From: Amycolatopsis decaplanina DSM 44594
GTDB lineage: Bacteria; Actinomycetota; Actinomycetes; Mycobacteriales; Pseudonocardiaceae
DNA: 64,000 bases
Assembly: GCF_000342005.1 (NCBI RefSeq)
Contig: NZ_AOHO01000063.1
Coordinates: 186,001 to 250,000, forward strand
Direction: 5' to 3'
A program made the translations under genes and the position numbers. Positions 52,201 through 59,933 of the stretch are shown here, one piece after another. A model generated the notes under the pieces. It ran no database searches. It saw only the letters and a program-made list of their open reading frames with translations, and was not told the origin of the DNA. The first letter of the stretch is position 1, and the number at the start of each line of letters is the position of its first letter.

Positions 52201-52271
52201 AGCGGATGACGGGAATCGAACCCGCGTATTCAGCTTGGGAAGCTGATGTTCTACCATTGAACTACATCCGC
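52201..52271 (-). tRNA. tRNA-Gly (anticodon CCC)
   Basis: The minus strand reads GCGGATGTAGTTCAATGGTA and folds into a standard cloverleaf. The acceptor stem is GCGGATG/CATCCGC. The anticodon stem TCAGC/GCTGA carries loop TTCCCAA (anticodon CCC), and the T arm is CGGGTTCGATTCCCG. The discriminator base is T. CCA is not encoded. 71 bases. Confidence 0.95.
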
Positions 52272-52346
52272 AGTGCTCGGCCAGCATACATGGTCCGGAT
52301 CTCCCCTTGCCAAGACCCCGCCCACCTTGACGTCGCCACCGAAAGT

Positions 52347-52362
52347 GACAACACTTGTTGTC
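52347..52362. promoter_or_regulatory. Palindrome upstream of the MpaB-type oxygenase
   Basis: GACAACA-CT-TGTTGTC is a perfect 7+7 dyad 20 bases before the ATG at 52382. It is a likely repressor site. No regulator gene is adjacent. Confidence 0.5.
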
Positions 52363-52381
52363 TACCTCGGAGGTGATCCGG

Positions 52382-53587
52382 ATGGGCGAGCGGCTGCCTG
52401 ACCCCGAACTGTTCCGTCAAGGCGGGTTCCGGGTCGCGTCGAGGCTGTTCATCGAGGGCGACATCAGGGGCGACGAGCGTCAGGTGGCCCGGCTGCGGCA
52501 GTTCGCGCAGCGGGAGGACCCGGCGGCCGACGTGCTGGTGCCGTTGCTGCGAAAGGGCAGCCAATCCAAGTTCGAACAGGCGCTGCGGCAAGGCATCGAC
52601 AGCGTCGAGAGGCCGCCGGAGGAGCTCGAAGCCTTCTTCCGCGATGTCGAAGCGACGCCGTACTGGGTCGACCCGGATCGCCTCGACCGCGGAGCGCGGG
52701 CGATCACGCGCGCCGGGTTGCTCGGCCTCTTCCCGCTCGGCGACGTCTCGCTGATGGGCGGCTATCTCGCGTCGCGCGCCACGAAGGCGCTCGTCGGCAC
52801 CGGCGAGATCGAGTACAAGGCGGCGCGACGCCTCGTCGAGACGGCGACGTGGTGGATCCACGTGACGACACCGGGCGCGCTGGTGCCCGGTGGGCGCGGA
52901 TACGAGTCCGCGTTGCGGGTGCGGATCGTGCACGCGCACGTACGCGCGGCCATGAACCGCCGCAAGGACTGGGATTACGCCGCTTGGGACAGGCCGGTCA
53001 ATCAGGTCCAGACCGCGGGCACGCTTCTGCTCTTCTCCCTCGTCTACGTCTTCGGCACGCAACTGCTCGGGCTTCGCTACAGCGCCCGCGAGCGCGCCGA
53101 CATCCTGCACCTTTGGCGTTACGTCGGCTGGCTGATGGGCGTCGACGAGGAACTCCTGCCCGCCGGCGAGGACGACGCCTGGCGTCTGCTGTGGCTGCTC
53201 GCCACCACCGAGTTCATCCCCGACGACGATTCCAAACGGCTCGCCGCGGCGCTCATGAAATCCCACGCCGCGATCGGCGAGGGCCGGGGCGCGGTGGGCA
53301 AGGTCCTCTCGCACGTGTCGGTCGCGGGCCACGGGGCGATCAGCAGGCTCCTGCTGGGCAAGACCAATGCCGACTTCCTGGAACTGCCCGACGACCCGAT
53401 CGCCCAGGCCGCCGTGGTCGCGGTGGCGGGTGTCAACTTCGCCGCCGAGACGGTCCGGAGGGTGGTGCCCGGCGCGACGGCGCTCCAGGAGCTGATCGGG
53501 GCCGCCGGCCGGCGGCACTACCTCCGGCAGGTCACCAAGGTGTTCGGGCTCGACCCGACCTACGGCAGGCACATGAAGGCCGCTTGA
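52382..53587 (+). CDS. Oxygenase MpaB family (DUF2236) protein
   Basis: The 401-residue protein has the DUF2236 / latex-clearing-protein-like core: LRVRIVHAHVRAAMNRRKDW followed by DYAAWDRPVNQ, where the His pair may bind heme. LLLFSLVYVFGTQLLGLRYS and YVGWLMGVDEELLPAGEDDA follow. The family includes heme b oxygenases that cleave polyisoprene or prenyl chains, but most members are uncharacterised. ATG 52382 follows CGGAGGTGAT. dcd begins 13 bases after its stop. Confidence 0.8.
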   Translation: MGERLPDPELFRQGGFRVASRLFIEGDIRGDERQVARLRQFAQREDPAADVLVPLLRKGSQSKFEQALRQGIDSVERPPEELEAFFRDVEATPYWVDPDRLDRGARAITRAGLLGLFPLGDVSLMGGYLASRATKALVGTGEIEYKAARRLVETATWWIHVTTPGALVPGGRGYESALRVRIVHAHVRAAMNRRKDWDYAAWDRPVNQVQTAGTLLLFSLVYVFGTQLLGLRYSARERADILHLWRYVGWLMGVDEELLPAGEDDAWRLLWLLATTEFIPDDDSKRLAAALMKSHAAIGEGRGAVGKVLSHVSVAGHGAISRLLLGKTNADFLELPDDPIAQAAVVAVAGVNFAAETVRRVVPGATALQELIGAAGRRHYLRQVTKVFGLDPTYGRHMKAA

Positions 53588-53600
53588 CTACGCTGACCGC

Positions 53601-54182
53601 GTGCTCCTCAGCGACCGTGACCTCCGTAAAGAGCTCGACGCAGGCCGTCTCGGCGTCGACCCGTTCGACCCGACGATGGTCCAGCCGTCGAGCATCGACG
53701 TGCGACTCGACCGCTTCTTCCGCGTGTTCGACAACAGCAAGTACACGCATATCGACCCGCAGCTCCAGCAGGACGAGCTGACCTCGCTGGTCGAGAAGGA
53801 GGGCGAAGACCCCTTCGTCCTCCACCCCGGCGAGTTCGTGCTGGGTTCGACGTACGAGACCGTCACGCTCGCCGACGACCTCGCCGGCCGTCTGGAGGGC
53901 AAGTCCTCCCTCGGCCGCCTCGGCCTGCTGACGCACTCCACCGCGGGCTTCATCGACCCCGGCTTCTCCGGCCACATCACCCTCGAACTGTCGAACGTGG
54001 CGAACCTGCCGATCACGCTCTGGCCGGGGATGAAGATCGGCCAGCTCTGCATCTTCCGCCTGTCCAGCGCGGCGGAGTTCCCGTACGGCTCGAGCGAGGC
54101 CGGTTCGCGCTACCAGGGGCAGCGGGGACCGACCCCGAGCCGCGCGTACAAGAACTTCCACCGCGTCGACACCTGGAGGTAG
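53601..54182 (+). CDS. dcd: dCTP deaminase
   Basis: This 193-residue protein begins LLSDRDLRKELDAGRLGVDP and has SSIDVRLDRFFRVFDNSKYT, AGRLEGKSSLGRLGLLTHST (catalytic Glu and Arg) and GFIDPGFSGHITLELSNVAN. It has the length and motifs of actinobacterial Dcd, which in Mycobacterium both deaminates dCTP and cleaves the dUTP formed, yielding dUMP. The start is GTG. Essential-type housekeeping gene. Confidence 0.95.
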   Translation: MLLSDRDLRKELDAGRLGVDPFDPTMVQPSSIDVRLDRFFRVFDNSKYTHIDPQLQQDELTSLVEKEGEDPFVLHPGEFVLGSTYETVTLADDLAGRLEGKSSLGRLGLLTHSTAGFIDPGFSGHITLELSNVANLPITLWPGMKIGQLCIFRLSSAAEFPYGSSEAGSRYQGQRGPTPSRAYKNFHRVDTWR

Positions 54183-54184
54183 CG

Positions 54185-54422
54185 CTAGCCCACAGGCGCT
54201 TCCCAGTCGATCCGGTGCCGCCACATGAAGGCGTTCGGATCACCTGTCCGACGGGACCCGGCCGCCGTCGCGTCGCCGTTGCGCTTGCCGCGCTCGACGA
54301 CGGCCTCGACTCGCTCACGTCGCAGTCCTTCGTAGGCGGCGAGCGCCTTGGGGATCGAGGGCACGTCACGCAGGCATCGCGCCAGCGTGACGGCGTCCTC
54401 GATGGCCTCCGCCGCGCCGCTG
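54185..54422 (-). pseudogene. C-terminal stump of an FAD-dependent monooxygenase
   Basis: On the minus strand the frame reads GAAEAIEDAVTLARCLRDVP, SIPKALAAYEGLRRERVEAV, then DPNAFMWRHRIDWEAPVG and stop (54185-54187). This is the end of a class A flavin monooxygenase (UbiH/PHBH type; the AIEDAVTLARCL stretch borders the FAD site). Everything before it is missing at about 54420, where an unrelated plus-strand gene fragment begins. Confidence 0.7.
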
Positions 54423-54557
54423 TGGGATCACCTGGTGAAGTCGGTCCGCGGGGCCTGCGAGAACTACACGGACGCCGAACTGGAGACGGTGATCCGGTTT
54501 CTCGCGGACGCCACGGCGATCACGCACGACTCCACGGGGCGCATCGCCGACCGATGA
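54418..54557 (+). pseudogene. C-terminal stump of a MarR-type regulator
   Basis: On the plus strand the frame reads APLWDHLVKSVRGACENYTD, AELETVIRFLADATAITHDS, TGRIADR, stop. This looks like the last helices of a MarR-family regulator. No helix-turn-helix precedes it; upstream is the antisense of the monooxygenase stump. It is probably not expressed as a functional protein. Confidence 0.55.
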
Positions 54558-54597
54558 CCGGTATTACTACTTTCGGGGGTATTGCCGTAACCAGTTC

Positions 54598-55371
54598 GTG
54601 ATAGTTTTCGGCCCCGTGTCCCCCAATAGAACACGAAGCCGGTTACTTCTGGTCACGCTCAGCGTCCTGCTGGGCGGGGTGATCGCCAGTGCGAGCTACC
54701 TGATGGTGACCGATCGGTTCCAGGGCACTGCGCTGAGTAACCTGTCGTTGAGTGTCCCCGACACGAAGGGCAGACCGGGCGACGCCCTCGCGAAGCCTCC
54801 CGCCTACTTCGGCCAGACGTCCGCCCCGGCGCCGGAGGGGCCCGCGCCCGGCGCGCCCGCTCCGACGTCGTCTTCGGCGGCCCCCACGTCTTCCTCCGCC
54901 CCGCCCAGCTCGTCCTCCGCACCGGCCGAGCCGCCCGCTCAGACGTCCGAGGCCCCCAAACCCACTCCGAGCAAGGCTCAGGAGCCGCCCCGCTCGCAGG
55001 ACAGCTCGCTCGCCGGGCAGGTCATCGATCTCGTCAACGCCGAGCGCGCCGACGCGGGCTGTTCGCCGGTGAGCAACGAGTCGCATCTCGCCGCCGCCGC
55101 GCAGGGCCACAGCGACGACATGTCCGCCCGGAACTACTTCTCGCACACGACACCGGAAGGCGTCACGTTCGACCAGCGCATCCGGGCCGCCGGCTACGAC
55201 AAGCCCGGCGCCGAGAACATCGCCAAGGGCCAGTCGAACGCCGCCAAGGTCATGGACGCCTGGATGAACTCCGAAGGCCACCGCGCGAACATCCTCAACT
55301 GCAAGCTGAAGAAGATCGGCATCGGCGTCAACACCAAGGGCATGTACTGGACGCAGAACTTCGGCTACTGA
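54598..55371 (+). CDS. Membrane-anchored CAP/SCP domain protein
   Basis: The 257-residue protein has one N-terminal membrane segment (RLLLVTLSVLLGGVIASASY). A long Pro/Ser/Ala linker follows (about residues 70-135, e.g. PTSSSAAPTSSSAPPSSSSA). The CAP domain has VIDLVNAERADAGCSPVSNE, GHSDDMSARNYFSHTTPEG, GAENIAKGQSNAAKVMDAWM and GHRANILNCKLKKIGIGVNT. The CAP domain lies outside the membrane; its role in bacteria is poorly known. Start GTG 54598 or 54616. The 3' end overlaps the CDF gene by seven bases. Confidence 0.9.
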   Translation: MIVFGPVSPNRTRSRLLLVTLSVLLGGVIASASYLMVTDRFQGTALSNLSLSVPDTKGRPGDALAKPPAYFGQTSAPAPEGPAPGAPAPTSSSAAPTSSSAPPSSSSAPAEPPAQTSEAPKPTPSKAQEPPRSQDSSLAGQVIDLVNAERADAGCSPVSNESHLAAAAQGHSDDMSARNYFSHTTPEGVTFDQRIRAAGYDKPGAENIAKGQSNAAKVMDAWMNSEGHRANILNCKLKKIGIGVNTKGMYWTQNFGY

Positions 55372-56360
55372 CCCTTGTCCCACCGTTCGGCGATGTCGCC
55401 GTAGCGGGCCAGCACGGCCGCGCGCAGCTCGGCGTCCGTGCGCGGGACCGGTTCGATGAACACCTCGGTGACGTCGCCGAAGGCCCGCGTCAGCTCGGTC
55501 GCCATCCGGACACAGGCGCGTTCGACGTCCGCCGCGCCGAGTGAATCGTCGAAGTCGACGCGGGCGCAGACGAGTACCTGATCGGTGCCCATCAGCATGG
55601 TCTGAAGGTCGACGACGGCCTCGATCTCCGGCGCGTTCACCAGGTGGTCCCGCACCCCGCGCACCAGCCTGGGATCCGCCTGCCTGCCGATCAGCAGGCC
55701 CCGATTGGTGCGCCCGAGCATGTAGGCGACCAGCGCCAGCAGCACCCCGATCGCGATCGACGCCGCGCCGTCCCAGACGTGCGAGCCGGTGAGCTGGTGC
55801 AGCCCGATCCCGGCGAACGCGAGCAGCAGGCCGATCAGTGCGGCGGAGTCCTCGAACAGGACGGTCTTCGGGGCCGGGTCGTCGATCATCCGCAGATAGA
55901 CCGAGACCTTCTGGCCCGAGTCGGCGGCATCACGGCGCACCTGCCGCACGGCCTGGAACCACGAGACGGATTCGAGGGCGAACGCGATCGCGAGGACGAT
56001 GTAGCCGACGATCGGATCGGTTTGCTCGGTCGCTTCGCCGAAGACCGTCGAGAAGCCTTCGTAGAGCGCGAACATCGCGCCGGAGGCGAAGATCGACACC
56101 GCCGCGAGCAGCGACCAGAAGTAGCGCTCCTTGCCGTAGCCGAAGGGGTGGACGCGATCGGCGGGGCGGTCCGAACGTTTCAGCGCGGTCAGCAGGAGGA
56201 CTTCGGTGATCGTGTCGGCCACCGAGTGCGCGGCTTCCGACAGCATCGCGCCGGAGCCGGTGATGATCCCGGCGATCAGTTTCAGCACGGCGATGGCGAG
56301 GTTGACCCCACCCGCCAGCGCCACGGTCAGGGTGCTTTCGTCACCGGATTCTTCACTCAC
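55365..56360 (-). CDS. Cation diffusion facilitator (CDF) transporter
   Basis: This 331-residue protein has six membrane segments. AMLSEAAHSVADTITEVLLL carries the metal-site HSxxD, and HPFGYGKERYFWSLLAAVSI is the CDF signature. IGLLLAFAGIGLHQLTGSHVWDGA follows with the second metal pair replaced by non-standard residues (HQLTGSHVWD). A cytoplasmic ferredoxin-like domain ends the chain. It exports divalent cations such as Zn or Mn, with a possible shift in metal preference. Confidence 0.9.
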   Translation of the reverse strand: MSEESGDESTLTVALAGGVNLAIAVLKLIAGIITGSGAMLSEAAHSVADTITEVLLLTALKRSDRPADRVHPFGYGKERYFWSLLAAVSIFASGAMFALYEGFSTVFGEATEQTDPIVGYIVLAIAFALESVSWFQAVRQVRRDAADSGQKVSVYLRMIDDPAPKTVLFEDSAALIGLLLAFAGIGLHQLTGSHVWDGAASIAIGVLLALVAYMLGRTNRGLLIGRQADPRLVRGVRDHLVNAPEIEAVVDLQTMLMGTDQVLVCARVDFDDSLGAADVERACVRMATELTRAFGDVTEVFIEPVPRTDAELRAAVLARYGDIAERWDKGQ

Positions 56361-56390
56361 CCCGCGTAGCGTAGTGCGAATGCGCCGATC

Positions 56391-56900
56391 TCACAGGCGA
56401 CGCAAACCCTGCAGGACGCGTTCCATCAAGGCGAGTGCCGGATGACCGTCGAATTCGGCCTGCGTTTCATGAACGGTGACCAAACCGAGTTCGGCCATAT
56501 CACCCAAAAGGACCTTTGCAACGCCGAGTGGAACGCTTAGTGACGCGGCCACTTCGGCGACGGAAGTCGGACGGCGGCACAGTGATCTCACTGAATGGAA
56601 TTCGACGCTGAACCCCGGCGCGGTCCACGGCGCGTCGTTCCGGACGGAAATCATCGCTTCGATCGCGAAGTTCCGCTTGGACTGTGTGCGTCCGCCCGTG
56701 CGGACGTACGGGCGGACGCGCGTGCGACGGCGTTCCTGCCACGGTGGCCGCCGGGCGGCCGGGATGCTGGGAATGGTCGCTTCCTGGGGCGTCCCGGCGA
56801 GTGACGCGGACGAGGGGATGCGGGCGGGCAAGCGGTTCGGTGCCCCCGGCATCGCGAGGCGGTGCTCCTTGACCGAGCGGAGTTCGTGCCGGTTTCCCAT
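56391..56900 (-). CDS. DUF742 protein, solitary
   Basis: The 169-residue protein has the DUF742 winged-helix-like domain at its C-terminal end: VRPYVRTGGRTQSKRNFAIE, SLCRRPTSVAEVAASLSVPL, GVAKVLLGDMAELGLVTVHE and LMERVLQGLRRL. An unusual basic N-terminus of about 75 residues precedes it. DUF742 genes normally sit in the conservon order (sensor kinase, roadblock, DUF742, GTPase); none of those partners is here. ATG 56900 follows GAGGA. Confidence 0.85.
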   Translation of the reverse strand: MGNRHELRSVKEHRLAMPGAPNRLPARIPSSASLAGTPQEATIPSIPAARRPPWQERRRTRVRPYVRTGGRTQSKRNFAIEAMISVRNDAPWTAPGFSVEFHSVRSLCRRPTSVAEVAASLSVPLGVAKVLLGDMAELGLVTVHETQAEFDGHPALALMERVLQGLRRL

Positions 56901-57046
56901 CGATTTCCTCGCCCCCCATTTTCCGGACCTGATGCCGCGTTGCCGAAAGAAACCTCGCCGATGACGACGGCAACGAGGAAACGCCAGCTTATCGCTGCCG
57001 TGTACCGCCGAACGGGTAACGGGACGGAATGGTCTGGACCGCATAA

Positions 57047-57099
57047 AACCGTAGGGAACATTCTCTCGCATTATGTGCGAGAGAATGTTCCCTACGGTT
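57047..57099. terminator. Perfect 24-bp hairpin
   Basis: AACCGTAGGGAACATTCTCT at the left end pairs perfectly over 24 bases with the right arm around a 5-base loop (ttatg). It sits 9 bases after the stop of the Fe-S reductase gene and is probably its terminator. Confidence 0.75.
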
Positions 57100-57107
57100 G
57101 TGATGTT

Positions 57108-59456
57108 CTACTTGTCTTCCTCGGGCAGCGGTGTTCCGGTGGCCGTTTCGTCGGTGGGCACATCGGCCTTTCCGTCGAGTTCGGCATCCGAGACGGCGTC
57201 CAAAGACGGCGCTCCCGCCGGGACCAGTTGCGCTTCCGGCTTCCGCTTGACGGCGGTCAGCAACAGCTGGGCGACGTCGACGACCTCGACCTTCTCGCTC
57301 GCCTGCCCGTCGCTCTGGCGCGCGGTGACGCCGTCGGTGAGCATCACGCGGCAGAACGGGCAACCGGTCGCGATCTTCGACGGGGCGGTGCCGAGCGCTT
57401 CGTCGACGCGCTCGACGTTGATCCGCTTGCCGATCTTCTCTTCCATCCACATCCGCGCGCCACCGGCACCACAGCACATCGAACGGTCGCCGTGCCGCGG
57501 CATCTCGCGCAGCTGCGCGCCCGAAGCGCCGACGAGCTCACGGGGAGCGTCGTAGACCTTGTTGTGACGGCCCAGGTAGCACGGGTCGTGGTAGGTGACG
57601 TCCTCGGCGACCGGCGCCACCGGGGTCAGGTGCTTCTCCCGCACCAGGCGGTTGAGCAGCTGCGTGTGGTGCACGACGTCGAACTGGCCGCCCAGCTCCG
57701 GGTACTCGTTCGCCAGGGTGTTGAAGCAGTGGGCACAGGTGACGACCACCTTGCGCGCCTTGCGTTCGCGGCCTTCGAACACCGAGTTCAGGATCTCGAC
57801 GTTCTGCTGCGCCAGCATCTGGAACAGGAACTCGTTGCCCGCGCGGCGGGCCGGGTCACCGGTGCAGGACTCCTCCGAGCCGAGCACGGTGTATTTGACG
57901 CCCGCGATGTGCAGCAGCTCCGCGACGGCCCGCGTGGTCTTCTTCGCGCGGTCCTCGAACGCGCCGGCGCAGCCGACCCAGAAGAGGTACTCGGTGTCTC
58001 CGAGGTCGCCGTCGAACACCGGCACCTCGAAGTCCAGGTCCTCGGTCCAGGCGAGCCGGTCCTTGGCGTTCTGGCCCCACGGGTTGCCCTTGTTCTCCAG
58101 GTTCTTGAACATTCCGTTGAGCTCGCTGGGGAACGCGGACTCGATCATCACCTGGTAGCGGCGCATGTCGACGATGTGGTCGACGTGCTCGATGTCCACC
58201 GGGCACTGCTCGACGCACGCGCCGCAGGAGGTGCAGGACCACAGCACCTCGGGGTCGATGACGCCGCCGTCGTCGCCGATGAGCGCCTTCTGCGACTCCG
58301 CGATCGCGAGGACGTCGATACCCGCGTACATCCCGGACCCCGCCCCGCCACCACCCTCAACGGAGGCGCCTTGCGCCGCTGTGTCACCCCTGCCGGCCAG
58401 GCCGACCTCGTCGCCCGCCATGTCGCGCTTGCCGCCCGCGAGCAGGTACGGCGCCTTCGCGTAGGCGTGGTCGCGAAGCTGCGTGATGAGCAGCTTCGGC
58501 GAAAGCGGCTTGCCGGTGTTCCACGCCGGGCACTGCGACTGGCAGCGGCCGCATTCGGTGCAGGTGGAGAAGTCCAGCCAGCCCTTCCAGCTGAAGTCCT
58601 CGATCTTGCCGACGCCGAAGGTGTCCTCGTCCGGGTCCGCCTCTTCGAGGTCGAGCACCTTGCCCTTGCTCATCATCGGCTTGAGCGCGCCGAGCGCGAC
58701 GCCACCGTCGGCCTCGCGCTTGAAGTAGATGTTGAAGAAGGCGCTGAACCGGTGCCAGGCGATGCCCATGGTCATCGTGCGCGCGATGACGATCAGCCAG
58801 ATCGTGGCGCTCATCAGCTTGACGAACGCGAACACCGAGACCAGGTCCGGGCTGGCGGGCAGCAGCTCACCGAGCGGGTGCGAGACGAATGCGGCCCAGA
58901 CCGGGGTTTCGTGGACGTTCAGCGCGGACTTCGCGGCGCGGACGCCGATGATGCCGACGCCCTCGATGAGCACGACGGCCTCGATGAAGTACGCCCACTT
59001 GAAGTTGGAACCCTGGAAGCGGGACTGCCGGTCGGCGCGACGTGGGTGGTTCTTCTGGCGGACCCAGATCAGCACCAGGATGCCGACGATGGTGCCGACG
59101 CCGAGCAGCTCCATGAGCAGCTGGAACACCGACCAGTCGTCGAGGATGGGCCAGCCCCAGGTCGGGACGAAGACCTCGCCGTACGCCTCGAACAGGGCGA
59201 GTGACCCGATCAGGAAGCCCCACATGACCAGCCAGTGCGCCGGGCCGACGCTTTTGACCTTGTTCATCCGGGTGTGCGCGGCGAATTCCTTGATCAGGGT
59301 CTTCATGCGCGGGATGAACGGGCCGTTGCGGGTCGAGTCCGGCTGACCGAGGCGGATCACCCGCACGAAGCGGGCGATGGTCGCGAAGAACATTCCCCAG
59401 GCGACGACGCCGAGCAGGACCGCGATCCCGCCGAGCGTCAGCTGTACAGCGCCCAT
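57108..59456 (-). CDS. etfD: Membrane Fe-S oxidoreductase, EtfD type (electron-transfer-flavoprotein:quinone link)
   Basis: The 782-residue protein has five to six N-terminal membrane segments (e.g. GGIAVLLGVVAWGMFFATIA). Two 4Fe-4S motifs follow (FSTCTECGRCQSQCPAWNTG and WSCTSCGACVEQCPVDIEHV), then two cysteine-rich CCG domains (VGCAGAFEDRAKK, DPCYLGRHNKVYDAPRELVG, CCGAGGARMWMEE). This is the architecture of Rv0338c/EtfD of M. tuberculosis, the membrane acceptor that takes electrons from acyl-CoA dehydrogenases through ETF. A fatty-acid operator lies upstream at 59513, supporting this role. ATG 59456 begins the first membrane segment; the frame runs on upstream without similarity. Confidence 0.85.
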   Translation of the reverse strand: MGAVQLTLGGIAVLLGVVAWGMFFATIARFVRVIRLGQPDSTRNGPFIPRMKTLIKEFAAHTRMNKVKSVGPAHWLVMWGFLIGSLALFEAYGEVFVPTWGWPILDDWSVFQLLMELLGVGTIVGILVLIWVRQKNHPRRADRQSRFQGSNFKWAYFIEAVVLIEGVGIIGVRAAKSALNVHETPVWAAFVSHPLGELLPASPDLVSVFAFVKLMSATIWLIVIARTMTMGIAWHRFSAFFNIYFKREADGGVALGALKPMMSKGKVLDLEEADPDEDTFGVGKIEDFSWKGWLDFSTCTECGRCQSQCPAWNTGKPLSPKLLITQLRDHAYAKAPYLLAGGKRDMAGDEVGLAGRGDTAAQGASVEGGGGAGSGMYAGIDVLAIAESQKALIGDDGGVIDPEVLWSCTSCGACVEQCPVDIEHVDHIVDMRRYQVMIESAFPSELNGMFKNLENKGNPWGQNAKDRLAWTEDLDFEVPVFDGDLGDTEYLFWVGCAGAFEDRAKKTTRAVAELLHIAGVKYTVLGSEESCTGDPARRAGNEFLFQMLAQQNVEILNSVFEGRERKARKVVVTCAHCFNTLANEYPELGGQFDVVHHTQLLNRLVREKHLTPVAPVAEDVTYHDPCYLGRHNKVYDAPRELVGASGAQLREMPRHGDRSMCCGAGGARMWMEEKIGKRINVERVDEALGTAPSKIATGCPFCRVMLTDGVTARQSDGQASEKVEVVDVAQLLLTAVKRKPEAQLVPAGAPSLDAVSDAELDGKADVPTDETATGTPLPEEDK

Positions 59457-59512
59457 CGTCGGGTGCCTTTCGTCCGAGTGAAGCTGTGGTGGTTCGGGCA
59501 GACTAATGCTTC

Positions 59513-59526
59513 TTACTGATGGGTAA
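59513..59526. promoter_or_regulatory. Fatty-acid-degradation operator, site 4
   Basis: TTACTGATGGGTAA, in the context CTTACTGATGGGTAACC, lies 57 bases upstream of the etfD start and about 30 bases before the SMR gene frame. It has the same half-sites as the copies at 5888, 8892, 43503 and 43527. Confidence 0.65.
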
Positions 59527-59555
59527 CCCACTGGCCGCGCCCAAGTCCCACCGAT

Positions 59556-59933
59556 GTGGTGTACGCCTCTCTTTGTTTTAAGACGATCGTCCAGGTAGTT
59601 TTTGTCACGCGAGCGCACCTTCTGCTCGCGTTCGCCATCACTGCGGAGGTGACCGCCACTGTCTCTTTGAAACTTTCCGAGGGCTTCAGCAAGGTGGGGC
59701 CGTCGATCGTCGTCGTGGCCGGATACGCCTTCGCGTTCGTCGCGCTCGCGTACGTTCTGAAGGCGGGCGTGCCGGTGAGCATCGCCTACGCGATCTGGGC
59801 CGCGGCCGGTGTCGCGCTGGTGGCGGCCATTGGCATCGTGTTCTTCAAGGAGCCGGTCAACCTCTCCGTGATCGCCGGTCCGGTACTCGTGGCCGGCGGT
59901 GTCGTGTTGATCGAGGCAGGGAGCGCGCACTAA
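59556..59933 (+). CDS. Small multidrug resistance (SMR) family transporter
   Basis: The protein has about 107-125 residues and four membrane segments. LLLAFAITAEVTATVSLKLS carries the essential membrane Glu, then EGFSKVGPSIVVVAGYAFAF, VSIAYAIWAAAGVALVAAIG and PVNLSVIAGPVLVAGGVVLI. It exports cationic compounds in exchange for protons, as a dimer. The start is uncertain: only GTG 59556/59559 are in frame, giving about 17 residues more than usual and placing a GACGATCGTC palindrome (59582-59591) inside the gene. The TetR gene follows directly after its TAA. Confidence 0.83.
   Translation: MVYASLCFKTIVQVVFVTRAHLLLAFAITAEVTATVSLKLSEGFSKVGPSIVVVAGYAFAFVALAYVLKAGVPVSIAYAIWAAAGVALVAAIGIVFFKEPVNLSVIAGPVLVAGGVVLIEAGSAH

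Noticed and set aside
56862..59204. 780-codon plus-strand frame over the Fe-S reductase
   Set aside because: Antisense to a gene with intact iron-sulfur motifs; composition is dominated by Arg, Val, Asp and Ala from reversed codons.
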